This document shows, one piece after another, positions 9,626 to 17,611 of a stretch of DNA of 64,000 nt. This stretch comes from Halioxenophilus sp033283405 (lineage in GTDB: Bacteria > Pseudomonadota > Gammaproteobacteria > Pseudomonadales > Cellvibrionaceae), in assembly GCF_033283405.1 (NCBI RefSeq), contig NZ_JAWMQR010000001.1, forward strand, positions 1,281,585 to 1,345,584. The letters are read 5' to 3'. The notes below the pieces were generated by a model. That model was not told the DNA's origin. It searched no databases and saw only the letters and a list, made by a program, of their open reading frames with translations. The translations under genes were made by a program, and so were the position numbers. The first letter of the stretch is position 1; each line of letters begins with the position of its first letter.

Positions 9626-9660
9626 ATTAAAACAAGCCCAGGGAAAATTGCGCTGGGCTG
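9626..9660 (-). terminator. Terminator after the first AraC gene
   Basis: On the minus strand, AGCCCAG and CTGGGCT arms enclose an 11-base loop and are followed by TGTTTTAATTT. It lies just after the AraC stop and before the SDR ribosome site, so the two genes are probably separate transcripts. Confidence 0.65.
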
Positions 9661-9678
9661 TGATGCTGTATTCAAATT

Positions 9679-10701
9679 CTATTGCAAAGTGCTGGCGCCA
9701 TTACCGGCAAACAGTTTTGGATGCTGGTCGGTGATGGTCTCCAGGCACTCGGCACGATATTCCCGCGGCCCTTTGTTGTAGACCCGTTTAAACATGCGGC
9801 TGAAATGGGCCGGGCTTTTAAAGCCCACACGAAATGCCACCTCGGCAATGGATATCTCATTGGGCTTGGTGGAGGCCAGCCAACGACTGGCAATTTTCAG
9901 GCGTTGATCCCAAATGTGTTCCGAGAAGGAGGTGCCCTTCTGCTTTAACAGCGAGGAGAGATAACGCGGTGAAATGCCACAGGCATCGGCCACCATCGCG
10001 GTACTCAATTTGGTATCGGAGAGGTGAATCTCGATATAGCGCAGCACCTCTTCCAAACGCTGATCGGCGATGCTCTGCCGCTCGCGGGTGAGGTTTTCAC
10101 TGCCTTTAAGAGCATCCGATAAAACCGCTAATGCGCTGTTGAGCAGTACCTGCTGGGCGTTGCTGGAGAGCTCGCCACCATCCACCAATATTTCGCCGAG
10201 CAGCTGCTCAACAATGGTAAACAGTTTGCCACTGGCCTGCGCCGTAAACCCGGATACCACATCGTTGGGAATGTAGGTGCGGAACAGGTGCGCCGGCACC
10301 AGCACATGCAGCACCTCATGGGCAGGCTCCTCGTTGGGCAGACACTCAATTGAAAAGGGTGTCATGGAGCGGGTAATGGCGAAATCGCCGGCGTCGGCAA
10401 CACTGGCGCCGTTGGCGTGGGTAATGCGCAGGCTGCCACGTTTAACAAACCAGAGCACAATCACATCGGTGGCATCCTGGCGAATGTGATACCAGGAGCG
10501 CTTAAAGTTCAGGCGCGTTCTCGAGTATAGGTTGATGACCGAACAGGCACCCACCGATTTTTTGTCCGCGCGCACATCAATTACCGAACCCGCTTCAATG
10601 GAGTAGTCACCTAAGTAATACTCCTGATTGTTATCGCCGCGATAACGCTCTTGGCAGGTCTGATAATTATTTTTATCAAAAGCAAATAATGTCTCAGCCA
10701 C
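9679..10701 (-). CDS. AraC-family transcriptional regulator
   Basis: The 340-residue protein has an N-terminal AraC_binding_2-like ligand domain (HIRQDATDVIVLWFVKRGSLRI) and a C-terminal double helix-turn-helix: LSTAMVADACGISPRYLSSLLKQ, then ISIAEVAFRVGFKSPAHFSRMFKRVYNKGPREYR, the AraC signature. It is placed between the SDR/receptor genes and the CoA-transferase pair, and probably activates one of them in response to a pathway compound. The start is GTG at 10701, with GGAGG six bases upstream. Confidence 0.9.
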   Translation of the reverse strand: MAETLFAFDKNNYQTCQERYRGDNNQEYYLGDYSIEAGSVIDVRADKKSVGACSVINLYSRTRLNFKRSWYHIRQDATDVIVLWFVKRGSLRITHANGASVADAGDFAITRSMTPFSIECLPNEEPAHEVLHVLVPAHLFRTYIPNDVVSGFTAQASGKLFTIVEQLLGEILVDGGELSSNAQQVLLNSALAVLSDALKGSENLTRERQSIADQRLEEVLRYIEIHLSDTKLSTAMVADACGISPRYLSSLLKQKGTSFSEHIWDQRLKIASRWLASTKPNEISIAEVAFRVGFKSPAHFSRMFKRVYNKGPREYRAECLETITDQHPKLFAGNGASTLQ

Positions 10702-10816
10702 TTCTTACCTCCGATTTACAGCTACCAGTTTGTTATTGTTGTTACCAGCTATCTGCATACAAGGCACAGCGTTTTGCTGTGCATAAGTTTCGGTGCTTCC
10801 CCACTACCACCACGGT

Positions 10817-12022
10817 TTATCGGATAACACCATCGGCCACCAGTTGCGCTTGTTCCGCCTCTGATAACCCCAGGATTTCACCCAATACATATTGATTGTG
10901 CTGCCCCAGTGCTGGCGCATCGTCCACCACCGCCGCCGGGCGAGTCATTTTCCAGGCCGGGCCAAGAATAGAGCGGGCATTACCCTCGGCATCCTCAACC
11001 TCCTGATAAAACCCCCGACCCCACAGATTGGCATCGGCAATCAAATCCAATGAACTCAAACTTTTGTGTACGCCAATACCGGCCGCCATCAGGCAGCCGA
11101 CTATCTCTTCGGCGCTTTGGCTCTGTGACCAGTCGGCGATGGCACTGTTGAGTGCCTCTTCCTGGGCTTTGCGCCCGGCCAGGGTGGCCAGTTCAGCGTT
11201 GTTGGCCAGGGCGGTTAAGCCGGTAGCGGCCACAAACGCCTGCCATTTTTCATCGCTGGCCACGGCAATACTGACCCACTCGTCATCGCGACAGGGGTAG
11301 ACCCCATGCGGTGCCATGCCCGGGTGTTTATTGCCATCACAAACGCCCACCCGTTGGTTGAGGGTGTAGTCCATTACCGTATCGCCAATCATGCTGGTCA
11401 TGGCCTCTACCGCGGAGACGTCGATAAATTGGCCTTGGCCTGTGCGCCGACGATGCAGCAGCGCCACACTGGCGGCAAAGGCGGCGGCGGTACCGAAGGT
11501 GGAGTCGGCGTAGCGAATATTCATACCCGTGGGCGCCTCCCCTTCGTAGCCAACCATGGCGCTCAAACCGCTGAGTGCGGCAAAACAGGGGGCGTAACCG
11601 GTCTGATAGGCCAGTGGTCCTTCGGCGCCGTACATACCCATGGAGACATAGATAATATTGGGATTGATGGCTTTGATCTGTTCGTAGCCAATGCCCATAC
11701 GGTCAACCGCACCGGGGCGTAAATTCTCGATAAAAATATCGGCCGCTTTAATCAGGTCGATCAACAGCTCTACACCGCGTTCGGTTTTGGAGTCGATTTG
11801 CACGCTCATTTTTTGCGGGTTTACCGCGCGAAAACCGGGTGCCTTGTTGATGTCGTCGACACCGTAAAAACGGGTGACATCCAGAGAACCCAAGCTCTCA
11901 ACGCGCATCACCTCAGCGCCGAGAAAGGCCAGCTGCTTACCGGTGTAGGGGCCGGCCCACACCTTGGTTAATTCGACCACACGCACACCGGCCAAGGGTC
12001 CACCGCGCATTTTCATGCTCAT
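10817..12022 (-). CDS. Family III (CaiB/BaiF) CoA-transferase, catalytic-type subunit
   Basis: The 401-residue protein is a full-length family III CoA-transferase: GVRVVELTKVWAGPYTGKQLAFLGAEVMRVE at the N-terminus, ADIFIENLRPGAVDRMGIGYE, then RYADSTFGTAAAF. Asp173 in RYADS matches the nucleophile that carries the acyl-anhydride intermediate. Such enzymes move CoA between acids, activating a substrate. Its ATG overlaps the stop of the next CoA-transferase gene (12019) by 4 bp, so the two are translationally coupled and may form a heteromer like the BbsE/BbsF type. Confidence 0.88.
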   Translation of the reverse strand: MSMKMRGGPLAGVRVVELTKVWAGPYTGKQLAFLGAEVMRVESLGSLDVTRFYGVDDINKAPGFRAVNPQKMSVQIDSKTERGVELLIDLIKAADIFIENLRPGAVDRMGIGYEQIKAINPNIIYVSMGMYGAEGPLAYQTGYAPCFAALSGLSAMVGYEGEAPTGMNIRYADSTFGTAAAFAASVALLHRRRTGQGQFIDVSAVEAMTSMIGDTVMDYTLNQRVGVCDGNKHPGMAPHGVYPCRDDEWVSIAVASDEKWQAFVAATGLTALANNAELATLAGRKAQEEALNSAIADWSQSQSAEEIVGCLMAAGIGVHKSLSSLDLIADANLWGRGFYQEVEDAEGNARSILGPAWKMTRPAAVVDDAPALGQHNQYVLGEILGLSEAEQAQLVADGVIR

Positions 12023-13182
12023 GCCTCTGCCTCCACTTGTGCCAGATAGCGTGAATTATCCTGGCCCAGCGCCGGTGCCGGCGTGTTCAACGCCGCCGGG
12101 GTAAGGCTCATTTTATAGGGCACAGTGGGGTAGCTCACGGCACCCAAGTGTGGGTGGTCGACCGTTTTAAAATATTCCCTGAATTGATACTGAGGGCAGT
12201 GCAGCAGATCGCCGGTGTTGTTCACCGGCACCACTATCAAACCCAGCTTTTGCGCGGTCTCCGCCACGGACTCTTTCTTCTGGCTCAGCAACCATTCACC
12301 AATATGCTGTCGGCAGACAGCCACCCGCTCGGGCGTACATTCACGCTCCAGCCAATTCTCAGGGAAATCGGCCATCCAGGCCGGCGCACCGAGCATGGTG
12401 GCCAATGCCTGCCAGTGTGTGGGGGCGGACATCCAGATATAGATAAAACCATCGGCACAGGGGTAGATATCGGCCGGACCGGCCAGGTCGTAGGCGCGGC
12501 GATCATTACTAACATTCATATCGCCGGCGATCATCTGCCCCAGAACATAGTCGGTGCGCGAAGCCATCACCGCCTGTTTGGAGATATCGATAAAACGCCC
12601 CAAGCCGCTCGCTTCCCGTTCGAACAGCGCCGCCGTAATACAGAGCGCGGCATCCAGGCCGGATTCGTAACTGACCAGATGCGGCCCCGGCCCTTTCAAG
12701 GGTGGTTTGGCAGGGTCGGCGGCACTGGGCGTGTGGTAACCCCAACCGCTGGCGTGCAACACATTGAGATCCTCCAACTGGGCATACTCATTGGACTGCT
12801 CAAAGCCCATGGGGGTAATCACACACACCGAGAGTTTGGGGTTGGCGGCCAGCATCTGCTCGGGCGTTAACGCCAAAGCCTCAAACCAGGCGGCCGCTTG
12901 ATCGCACACCAGCACATCCACCTTGGCCAGCAGTGATACTAAAATTGCGCGGCCGGCATCTGCATCGAGCGCCACACCGATCGAATGTTTGTTGGTATTC
13001 AGATAGGCAAACAGGCCGCTTTCGCCCGCGGCAAACGGTGGCAGTGACCGGGTGGGGCTGCCACCGTCGGGCGCTTCGCATTTAATGACTTCCGCACCGA
13101 AATCCGCCAACAGCTTGCCGCAGTATTCGGCACTGACGGTGGTGGCGATCTCCAGTACTTTGATATTGGTTAGTGCAGACAC
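12019..13182 (-). CDS. Family III CoA-transferase, partner subunit without the catalytic Asp
   Basis: The 387-residue protein has the same fold: IKVLEIATTVSAEYCGKLLADFGAEVIKCEAPDGG, NTNKHSIGVALDADAGRAIL and GRFIDISKQAVMASR. When aligned from the GRFID block, the position of the nucleophilic aspartate is occupied by Ser in HLVSYESG. It is therefore likely a non-catalytic or regulatory subunit, or it uses another residue. It lies directly upstream of the Asp-bearing subunit with an ATGA overlap, and 38 bp after the crotonase gene, forming a three-gene run. Confidence 0.85.
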   Translation of the reverse strand: MSALTNIKVLEIATTVSAEYCGKLLADFGAEVIKCEAPDGGSPTRSLPPFAAGESGLFAYLNTNKHSIGVALDADAGRAILVSLLAKVDVLVCDQAAAWFEALALTPEQMLAANPKLSVCVITPMGFEQSNEYAQLEDLNVLHASGWGYHTPSAADPAKPPLKGPGPHLVSYESGLDAALCITAALFEREASGLGRFIDISKQAVMASRTDYVLGQMIAGDMNVSNDRRAYDLAGPADIYPCADGFIYIWMSAPTHWQALATMLGAPAWMADFPENWLERECTPERVAVCRQHIGEWLLSQKKESVAETAQKLGLIVVPVNNTGDLLHCPQYQFREYFKTVDHPHLGAVSYPTVPYKMSLTPAALNTPAPALGQDNSRYLAQVEAEA

Positions 13183-13220
13183 CCGTCGGGCTCCTGTGTT
13201 AACGCGGTTTTGCTGTGTGG

Positions 13221-14192
13221 TTATGGTTTTTTACGGTTGGAACGCTGCAGGCGCCACTCCGGTGGGTACTGCATATCGATATCCTTAACCACATTGTTCA
13301 AGCCCTTATTGAAGGTCTCTTCACCAAACGCCACATCAGAAGCACGATCGTTTTTCATCATCGGCAACATGCCTTCGACAAAACCGGTGAGCAGGCTGCC
13401 CATGTACTCGCCGTTGTACTGCTTGTACATCTCCATAAAGGTTTTCTGTACCTGTACCACATCCATGGGCCGGGTGCGGGCGCAGGCCTCGGCGTACTTT
13501 TTGGTCTCCTGCTCCAGCTGCTCGCGCTCAACCACACTGTTGATGAAATTGCACTTATCCATCTCTTCAGCGGTGAAGGGGCGACCAGTGAATAACATTT
13601 CCGAAAACTTGCGCAGGCCGATGGTCTCTATCCAGGTCCACAGGCGTGGGCCCCAACCCACGTAGCGAAATGAGGGGTGGCCAAACAGGGCATCGTCGGC
13701 ACTGACCAGAAGATCGGCATCGGCACATTGATAAAAATGCCAGCCGTAGCAGTAGCCCTTGGCCTCCACAATGCTGATCTTTTTAAACTCCTGCAGGGGC
13801 CGGTTACCGGCCGCCGCTTTGGCGTAGTGATCGGTCATGCCGTGCAGGAAGCGGAAGGAGTCGCGGGGTGGGTATTTTACATCTGGGTCGTTGATGCCAA
13901 ATTCGTGCAGCAGGGAGATATCTTCGCCGTCGCCCTTGTAGAAATCGGCCTGTTCCGGCAGATCGCCACCGGTGCCGAAGTTGTCACCCTCGCCGCGAAT
14001 CACCAACACTTTAACGTCGTCATCGATATTGGCCTTGTGCACCAGTTCAGCGTAGAGCTGGCGCATGCCGGTGGTGGCGGCGTTGTGCGCCTCCGGCCGG
14101 GTAAAGGTTATGGTGGCGATGCGCGTTGCTTTATCTTTCTCGTAACGGATCCACTGTTTCGCTTCTTCTTTTAATTCTTGAAAATCTCTCAT
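13221..14192 (-). CDS. Divergent crotonase-family protein
   Basis: The 323-residue protein (ATG at 14192, preceded by GGTGG at a suitable distance; the frame opens earlier at a GTG, 14216) is a crotonase: TFTRPEAHNAATTG, RGEGDNFGTGGDLPEQ, then KGYCYGWHFYQCADADLL and FGHPSFRYVGWGPR. Tyr and Ser stand where hydratases have their two catalytic glutamates. With the crotonase at 3213, it is the second in the island lacking that pair. A ring-opening hydrolase or decarboxylase-like role is possible. It is first in the run with the CoA-transferases and faces a dyad operator and a divergent AraC gene. Confidence 0.82.
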   Translation of the reverse strand: MRDFQELKEEAKQWIRYEKDKATRIATITFTRPEAHNAATTGMRQLYAELVHKANIDDDVKVLVIRGEGDNFGTGGDLPEQADFYKGDGEDISLLHEFGINDPDVKYPPRDSFRFLHGMTDHYAKAAAGNRPLQEFKKISIVEAKGYCYGWHFYQCADADLLVSADDALFGHPSFRYVGWGPRLWTWIETIGLRKFSEMLFTGRPFTAEEMDKCNFINSVVEREQLEQETKKYAEACARTRPMDVVQVQKTFMEMYKQYNGEYMGSLLTGFVEGMLPMMKNDRASDVAFGEETFNKGLNNVVKDIDMQYPPEWRLQRSNRKKP

Positions 14193-14237
14193 TACGGATA
14201 CCACCTTTACAGTCACTCTTAACAGTCGCTACACTAT

Positions 14238-14259
14238 TATTCAACACTACTGTTCAATA
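14238..14259. promoter_or_regulatory. Inverted-repeat operator candidate
   Basis: TATTCAACA and TGTTCAATA are near-perfect inverted 9-bp arms (8 of 9 positions pair) with a 4-bp spacer. They lie between the divergent crotonase (start 14192) and AraC (start 14362) genes. The location suits control of both by the AraC regulator, although AraC proteins more often bind direct repeats. Confidence 0.45.
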
Positions 14260-14361
14260 GTATAAAAGACCACTCGCTAAAACAATCTTGCCAGCCGGCG
14301 CGCGCTCCACTCACAATGATTCTTCGCATGCCCACTGCCAGCCCATAAGAGAGATAACAGA

Positions 14362-15444
14362 ATGAGTAGCGCCGCTTCGTTTTTCAGCCTGGACGGCCCC
14401 CTGGACTCTATGCCTGCCGAAGGCCAGATGCGCAGTGCCAACCTCAGTGGCTTCAACACCTTAATCCAGCGCATTGGCGGCGAACCCAGAGCCATTCTCG
14501 AGAAGTTCGATATCGACCCCTGGTTGGCCCGGGACCCGGACCACTTTATTCCTGTTAAGTCTCTCGTCGACCTACTCGAGTACTGCAGCAAGGCATTCGA
14601 CGAACCCCTGTTTGGTGCCCGCCTTGCCCGGCTGCAGGAACCGGATGTATTTGGTTGCGTTACCGCCCTCTGCCGCTCCGCCACCAATCTGCATGAATCA
14701 CTCAACCGATTTATCGATTTTATTCCGGTTGTGCACTCGCCCAGCGCCGAGTTACGCCTGGCAATCGGCTCGGAAATCACCGAGCTGCATTGGTATGTAC
14801 CACAGACCCTGGGCCGTAATGACCAGGCCAACTTCCAGGCCGTGGTACTCAAACTCAAACTGCTGCAACAAATCGGTGGCCCCGATTTCCGGCCGCTCTA
14901 TGTCTCGCTCTCCAACGAGGTGCGCGAGCGCGATATCGCCGAACTCGAGCGCTATCTCGGCTGCCCGCTGCGCCAGGATATCGAAGGCGACGCTATCGCC
15001 TTTGACACCGATTTCCTCAGCCATCCAGTCGCCAGCGCCAACCGGCTTATCTACAAACTGCTGGGCGGTTACCTGGATAAGGTAAAAGCCGCCGCCCGCA
15101 AAACCACTGTCGAACGCGTGCAGGACTACGTGCGCGGCGCCCTCGCTTCACGCAGCTGCACCATCGAGCGCTGCGCCGATAAGCTCGGTATGTCGGTACG
15201 CACGCTGCAGTCCCACCTAAGCGACGCCGACCAGAAATTCTCCGACATTCTGGAGCACCAGCGCACCGAACTCGCCAAGGACTACCTGCAACAGGAGCAG
15301 CTCTCCCTGGACGATGTTGCCGCCAACCTGGGCTATGCCGAGCAGTCCAGCTTTGGCCGCGCCTTTAAACGCTGGACCGGGCAGACCCCAAAACAGTTTC
15401 GCCGTGTGGTACTGGGCGCCAGTGCCGACTCCGTCAGCGACTAA
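14362..15444 (+). CDS. AraC-family regulator with arabinose-binding-type N-domain
   Basis: The 360-residue protein combines an N-terminal domain of the Arabinose_bd type (SGFNTLIQRIGGEPRAILEKF, then SLVDLLEYCSKAFDEPLFGARLA) with a C-terminal AraC helix-turn-helix (TIERCADKLGMSVRTLQSHL, then SLDDVAANLGYAEQSSFGRAFKRWTGQTPKQFRR). This architecture is shared with OruR-like regulators. It is transcribed divergently from the crotonase/CoA-transferase run, with a dyad at 14238-14259 between them, so it probably controls that run and perhaps the hydantoinase pair that converges on it. Confidence 0.9.
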   Translation: MSSAASFFSLDGPLDSMPAEGQMRSANLSGFNTLIQRIGGEPRAILEKFDIDPWLARDPDHFIPVKSLVDLLEYCSKAFDEPLFGARLARLQEPDVFGCVTALCRSATNLHESLNRFIDFIPVVHSPSAELRLAIGSEITELHWYVPQTLGRNDQANFQAVVLKLKLLQQIGGPDFRPLYVSLSNEVRERDIAELERYLGCPLRQDIEGDAIAFDTDFLSHPVASANRLIYKLLGGYLDKVKAAARKTTVERVQDYVRGALASRSCTIERCADKLGMSVRTLQSHLSDADQKFSDILEHQRTELAKDYLQQEQLSLDDVAANLGYAEQSSFGRAFKRWTGQTPKQFRRVVLGASADSVSD

Positions 15445-15526
15445 TACCGGTCAATCTATTCACGCATTTCTTACTAACCACTATTCAGCGCAGCCTCCCT
15501 GCCGCGCTGGTTAAGCCGGTTACGGC

Positions 15527-17611
15527 TCAATTCACCTGATACACCCGGCGCAGCTCGTAGTCGCCGGCGTCATCGACCAACGCCTTCCAGTGTGGGTAGA
15601 CGACAATGGTGGTGAAAGTCTCTTCGATAATGGCCGGGCCCATCACCTCGCTGCCGGGTGGCAGATCGCTACCGCGGTAGATATTGGTCTCTTTAAAGCC
15701 CTCACCCAGATTGGCACGACGGGTGCGATAGGGGCTGGCCGCGACGCTCTTGGCGTTAAAGCCCTCGCCCACCACCGGTGATGGCGTGTTCACACTGCTC
15801 ACCAGGCGCACACCGATAATCTCCGGCAGCTCGGCATCGCGAATATGGCCAAACTCCTGCAGGTGGCGCTCGTTAAAGGCCGCCAGTGCCTTGTCGCCCA
15901 GCCCCTCGTACACGAAGGAGAGATCCCCCGCGCCGGTGGCGGAGAACATATCGAAGCTGATCGCCCAGTTCTGGCCGCGATAGCGCATATTGAGCTGGTA
16001 GTGAGCGGTGATCTGATCGCGGCTGAACTTGGCGTCCTGGAAGTATTTCACCGCCCGGAGTTCGAGCTCCTGCCAGAGCGCTTTCAGTTTCTCCAGGTCC
16101 GGCGCTTCCACACCACAGATACAGGAGCGCTCTTCGTCGATGGTGGGCTTGGCCACCAGGGTACCCAGAGCCGAGAAGGTGGGTGACGCTTTCGGCACCA
16201 ATACCCGGTCGATACCCAAGGCATCGGCGTGTACCGCGGCGAAGGCCGGGCCGTTACCGCCGTAGGCAAGCATGGCCATATCCTGCGGGTCGACCCCTTT
16301 GCCGGCAGTGGTGCGGCGTACCCCTTGAATCATATTGGCGTTAACCACCCGCCAGCTGTCGAAGGCGGCCTCTTCGGCGCTGTATCCCATCTCATCGCCG
16401 ATGGCCTGGAATGCCTCTTCCACCCCAGCGCGACTCAGTGAAAAGCTGCCGCCGGCAAAGTCGGTCTCATCGGAGAGAATCCCCAGCATCAGCAGAGCGT
16501 CGGTCACAGTCGGCTGGGTACCGCCACGGCCGTAACAGATGGGGCCGGGCTCGGAGCCGGCAGAAGCCGGGCCGACCTGAATCTCGCCACCTTTAACGTG
16601 GCAAATGGAGCCACCACCGGCACCCAGAGTCTCGACCTGCACCATGGGCACACCGACCAGGTTGCGGTGGTGAATGTTCCAGCCGGCCACCGCTGGCGCC
16701 TGGCCGTTAACCACCATCGACATATCGTAGGAGGTACCGCCCATATCGACGCACAACAGGTTGCGCGCCCCCTTGGCGGTACCGGCGTGGGCCGAGCCGA
16801 TCACCCCGCCGGCGGGGCCGGAGGCCAGTACGCGGATGGGCGAGCCATCGATATACTCTTTGGTCATCACCCCGCCGCTGGCCTGCATCACCATCAGCTG
16901 GTTTTGGTAACCGCCCTCTTGCAGGCGGGAGACCAGCTTCTCCAGGTAGGAGGTGACCCGCGGCGCCACGTAGGCGTTCACCACGGTGGTGCTGGTGCGG
17001 TCAAACTCCGGGCTGCGCGGCAGCACCATGTGCGATACCGAAATATTCACCTCGGGCATCTCCTCGCGCACAATGGCCGCCACCCGCTGTTCATGCTCGG
17101 CATTCACAAACGAGAACAGCAGCGAAATAGCCACCGACTCGACATTCTGTTTTGTCAGCCGGCGACAAGCATCGCGGACAGCGTTCTCATCGAGCTCTTT
17201 GTAAATGCTGCCGTCGGCCAGGATGCGCTCGGGCACCGTCAGGCGACGACGGCGGGGAGTAATCTGTTGCGGCGGCGTCAGGCGCACATCCCAAATGTCC
17301 TCTTTAAAACCACGTCGGTACTCCACCTCATCGCGAAAACCCTCGGTGGTGATCAGGCCGGTCACTGCGCCGTTCATCTCAATCAGAGTGTTGTCGGCGA
17401 TGGTGGTGCCGTGCACGATGGCATCGCATTGGCCGAGGAAATCCGAGAGCGTCAGCCCCTCTTTTTTGGCCAATACTTCCAGGCCGTGCATCACCCCCAA
17501 AGAGCGATCTTCCGGAGTACTTAAATTTTTGTGCAGTATCACTTCGTCGCCCTTGAGCATGGCGAAGTCAGTAAACGTACCGCCGATATCGATACCTACG
17601 CGATAACTCAT
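15527..17611 (-). CDS. Hydantoinase/oxoprolinase A-type (acetophenone/acetone carboxylase-like) subunit
   Basis: The 694-residue protein begins YRVGIDIGGTFTDFAMLKG, the ATPase-type phosphate loop of the HyuA family, then has IVHGTTIADNTLIEMNGAVTGLI, a VTSYLEKLVSRLQEGGYQNQL stretch, LCVDMGGTSYDMSMV and the LGAGGGSI segment. HyuA-type proteins work with HyuB partners as ATP-dependent hydantoinases, 5-oxoprolinases or ketone carboxylases. Next to a KstD-like flavoprotein and a GMC oxidase, a ketone carboxylase-like function is attractive but unproven. Its start overlaps the stop of the B gene by 4 bp. Confidence 0.88.
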   Translation of the reverse strand: MSYRVGIDIGGTFTDFAMLKGDEVILHKNLSTPEDRSLGVMHGLEVLAKKEGLTLSDFLGQCDAIVHGTTIADNTLIEMNGAVTGLITTEGFRDEVEYRRGFKEDIWDVRLTPPQQITPRRRRLTVPERILADGSIYKELDENAVRDACRRLTKQNVESVAISLLFSFVNAEHEQRVAAIVREEMPEVNISVSHMVLPRSPEFDRTSTTVVNAYVAPRVTSYLEKLVSRLQEGGYQNQLMVMQASGGVMTKEYIDGSPIRVLASGPAGGVIGSAHAGTAKGARNLLCVDMGGTSYDMSMVVNGQAPAVAGWNIHHRNLVGVPMVQVETLGAGGGSICHVKGGEIQVGPASAGSEPGPICYGRGGTQPTVTDALLMLGILSDETDFAGGSFSLSRAGVEEAFQAIGDEMGYSAEEAAFDSWRVVNANMIQGVRRTTAGKGVDPQDMAMLAYGGNGPAFAAVHADALGIDRVLVPKASPTFSALGTLVAKPTIDEERSCICGVEAPDLEKLKALWQELELRAVKYFQDAKFSRDQITAHYQLNMRYRGQNWAISFDMFSATGAGDLSFVYEGLGDKALAAFNERHLQEFGHIRDAELPEIIGVRLVSSVNTPSPVVGEGFNAKSVAASPYRTRRANLGEGFKETNIYRGSDLPPGSEVMGPAIIEETFTTIVVYPHWKALVDDAGDYELRRVYQVN

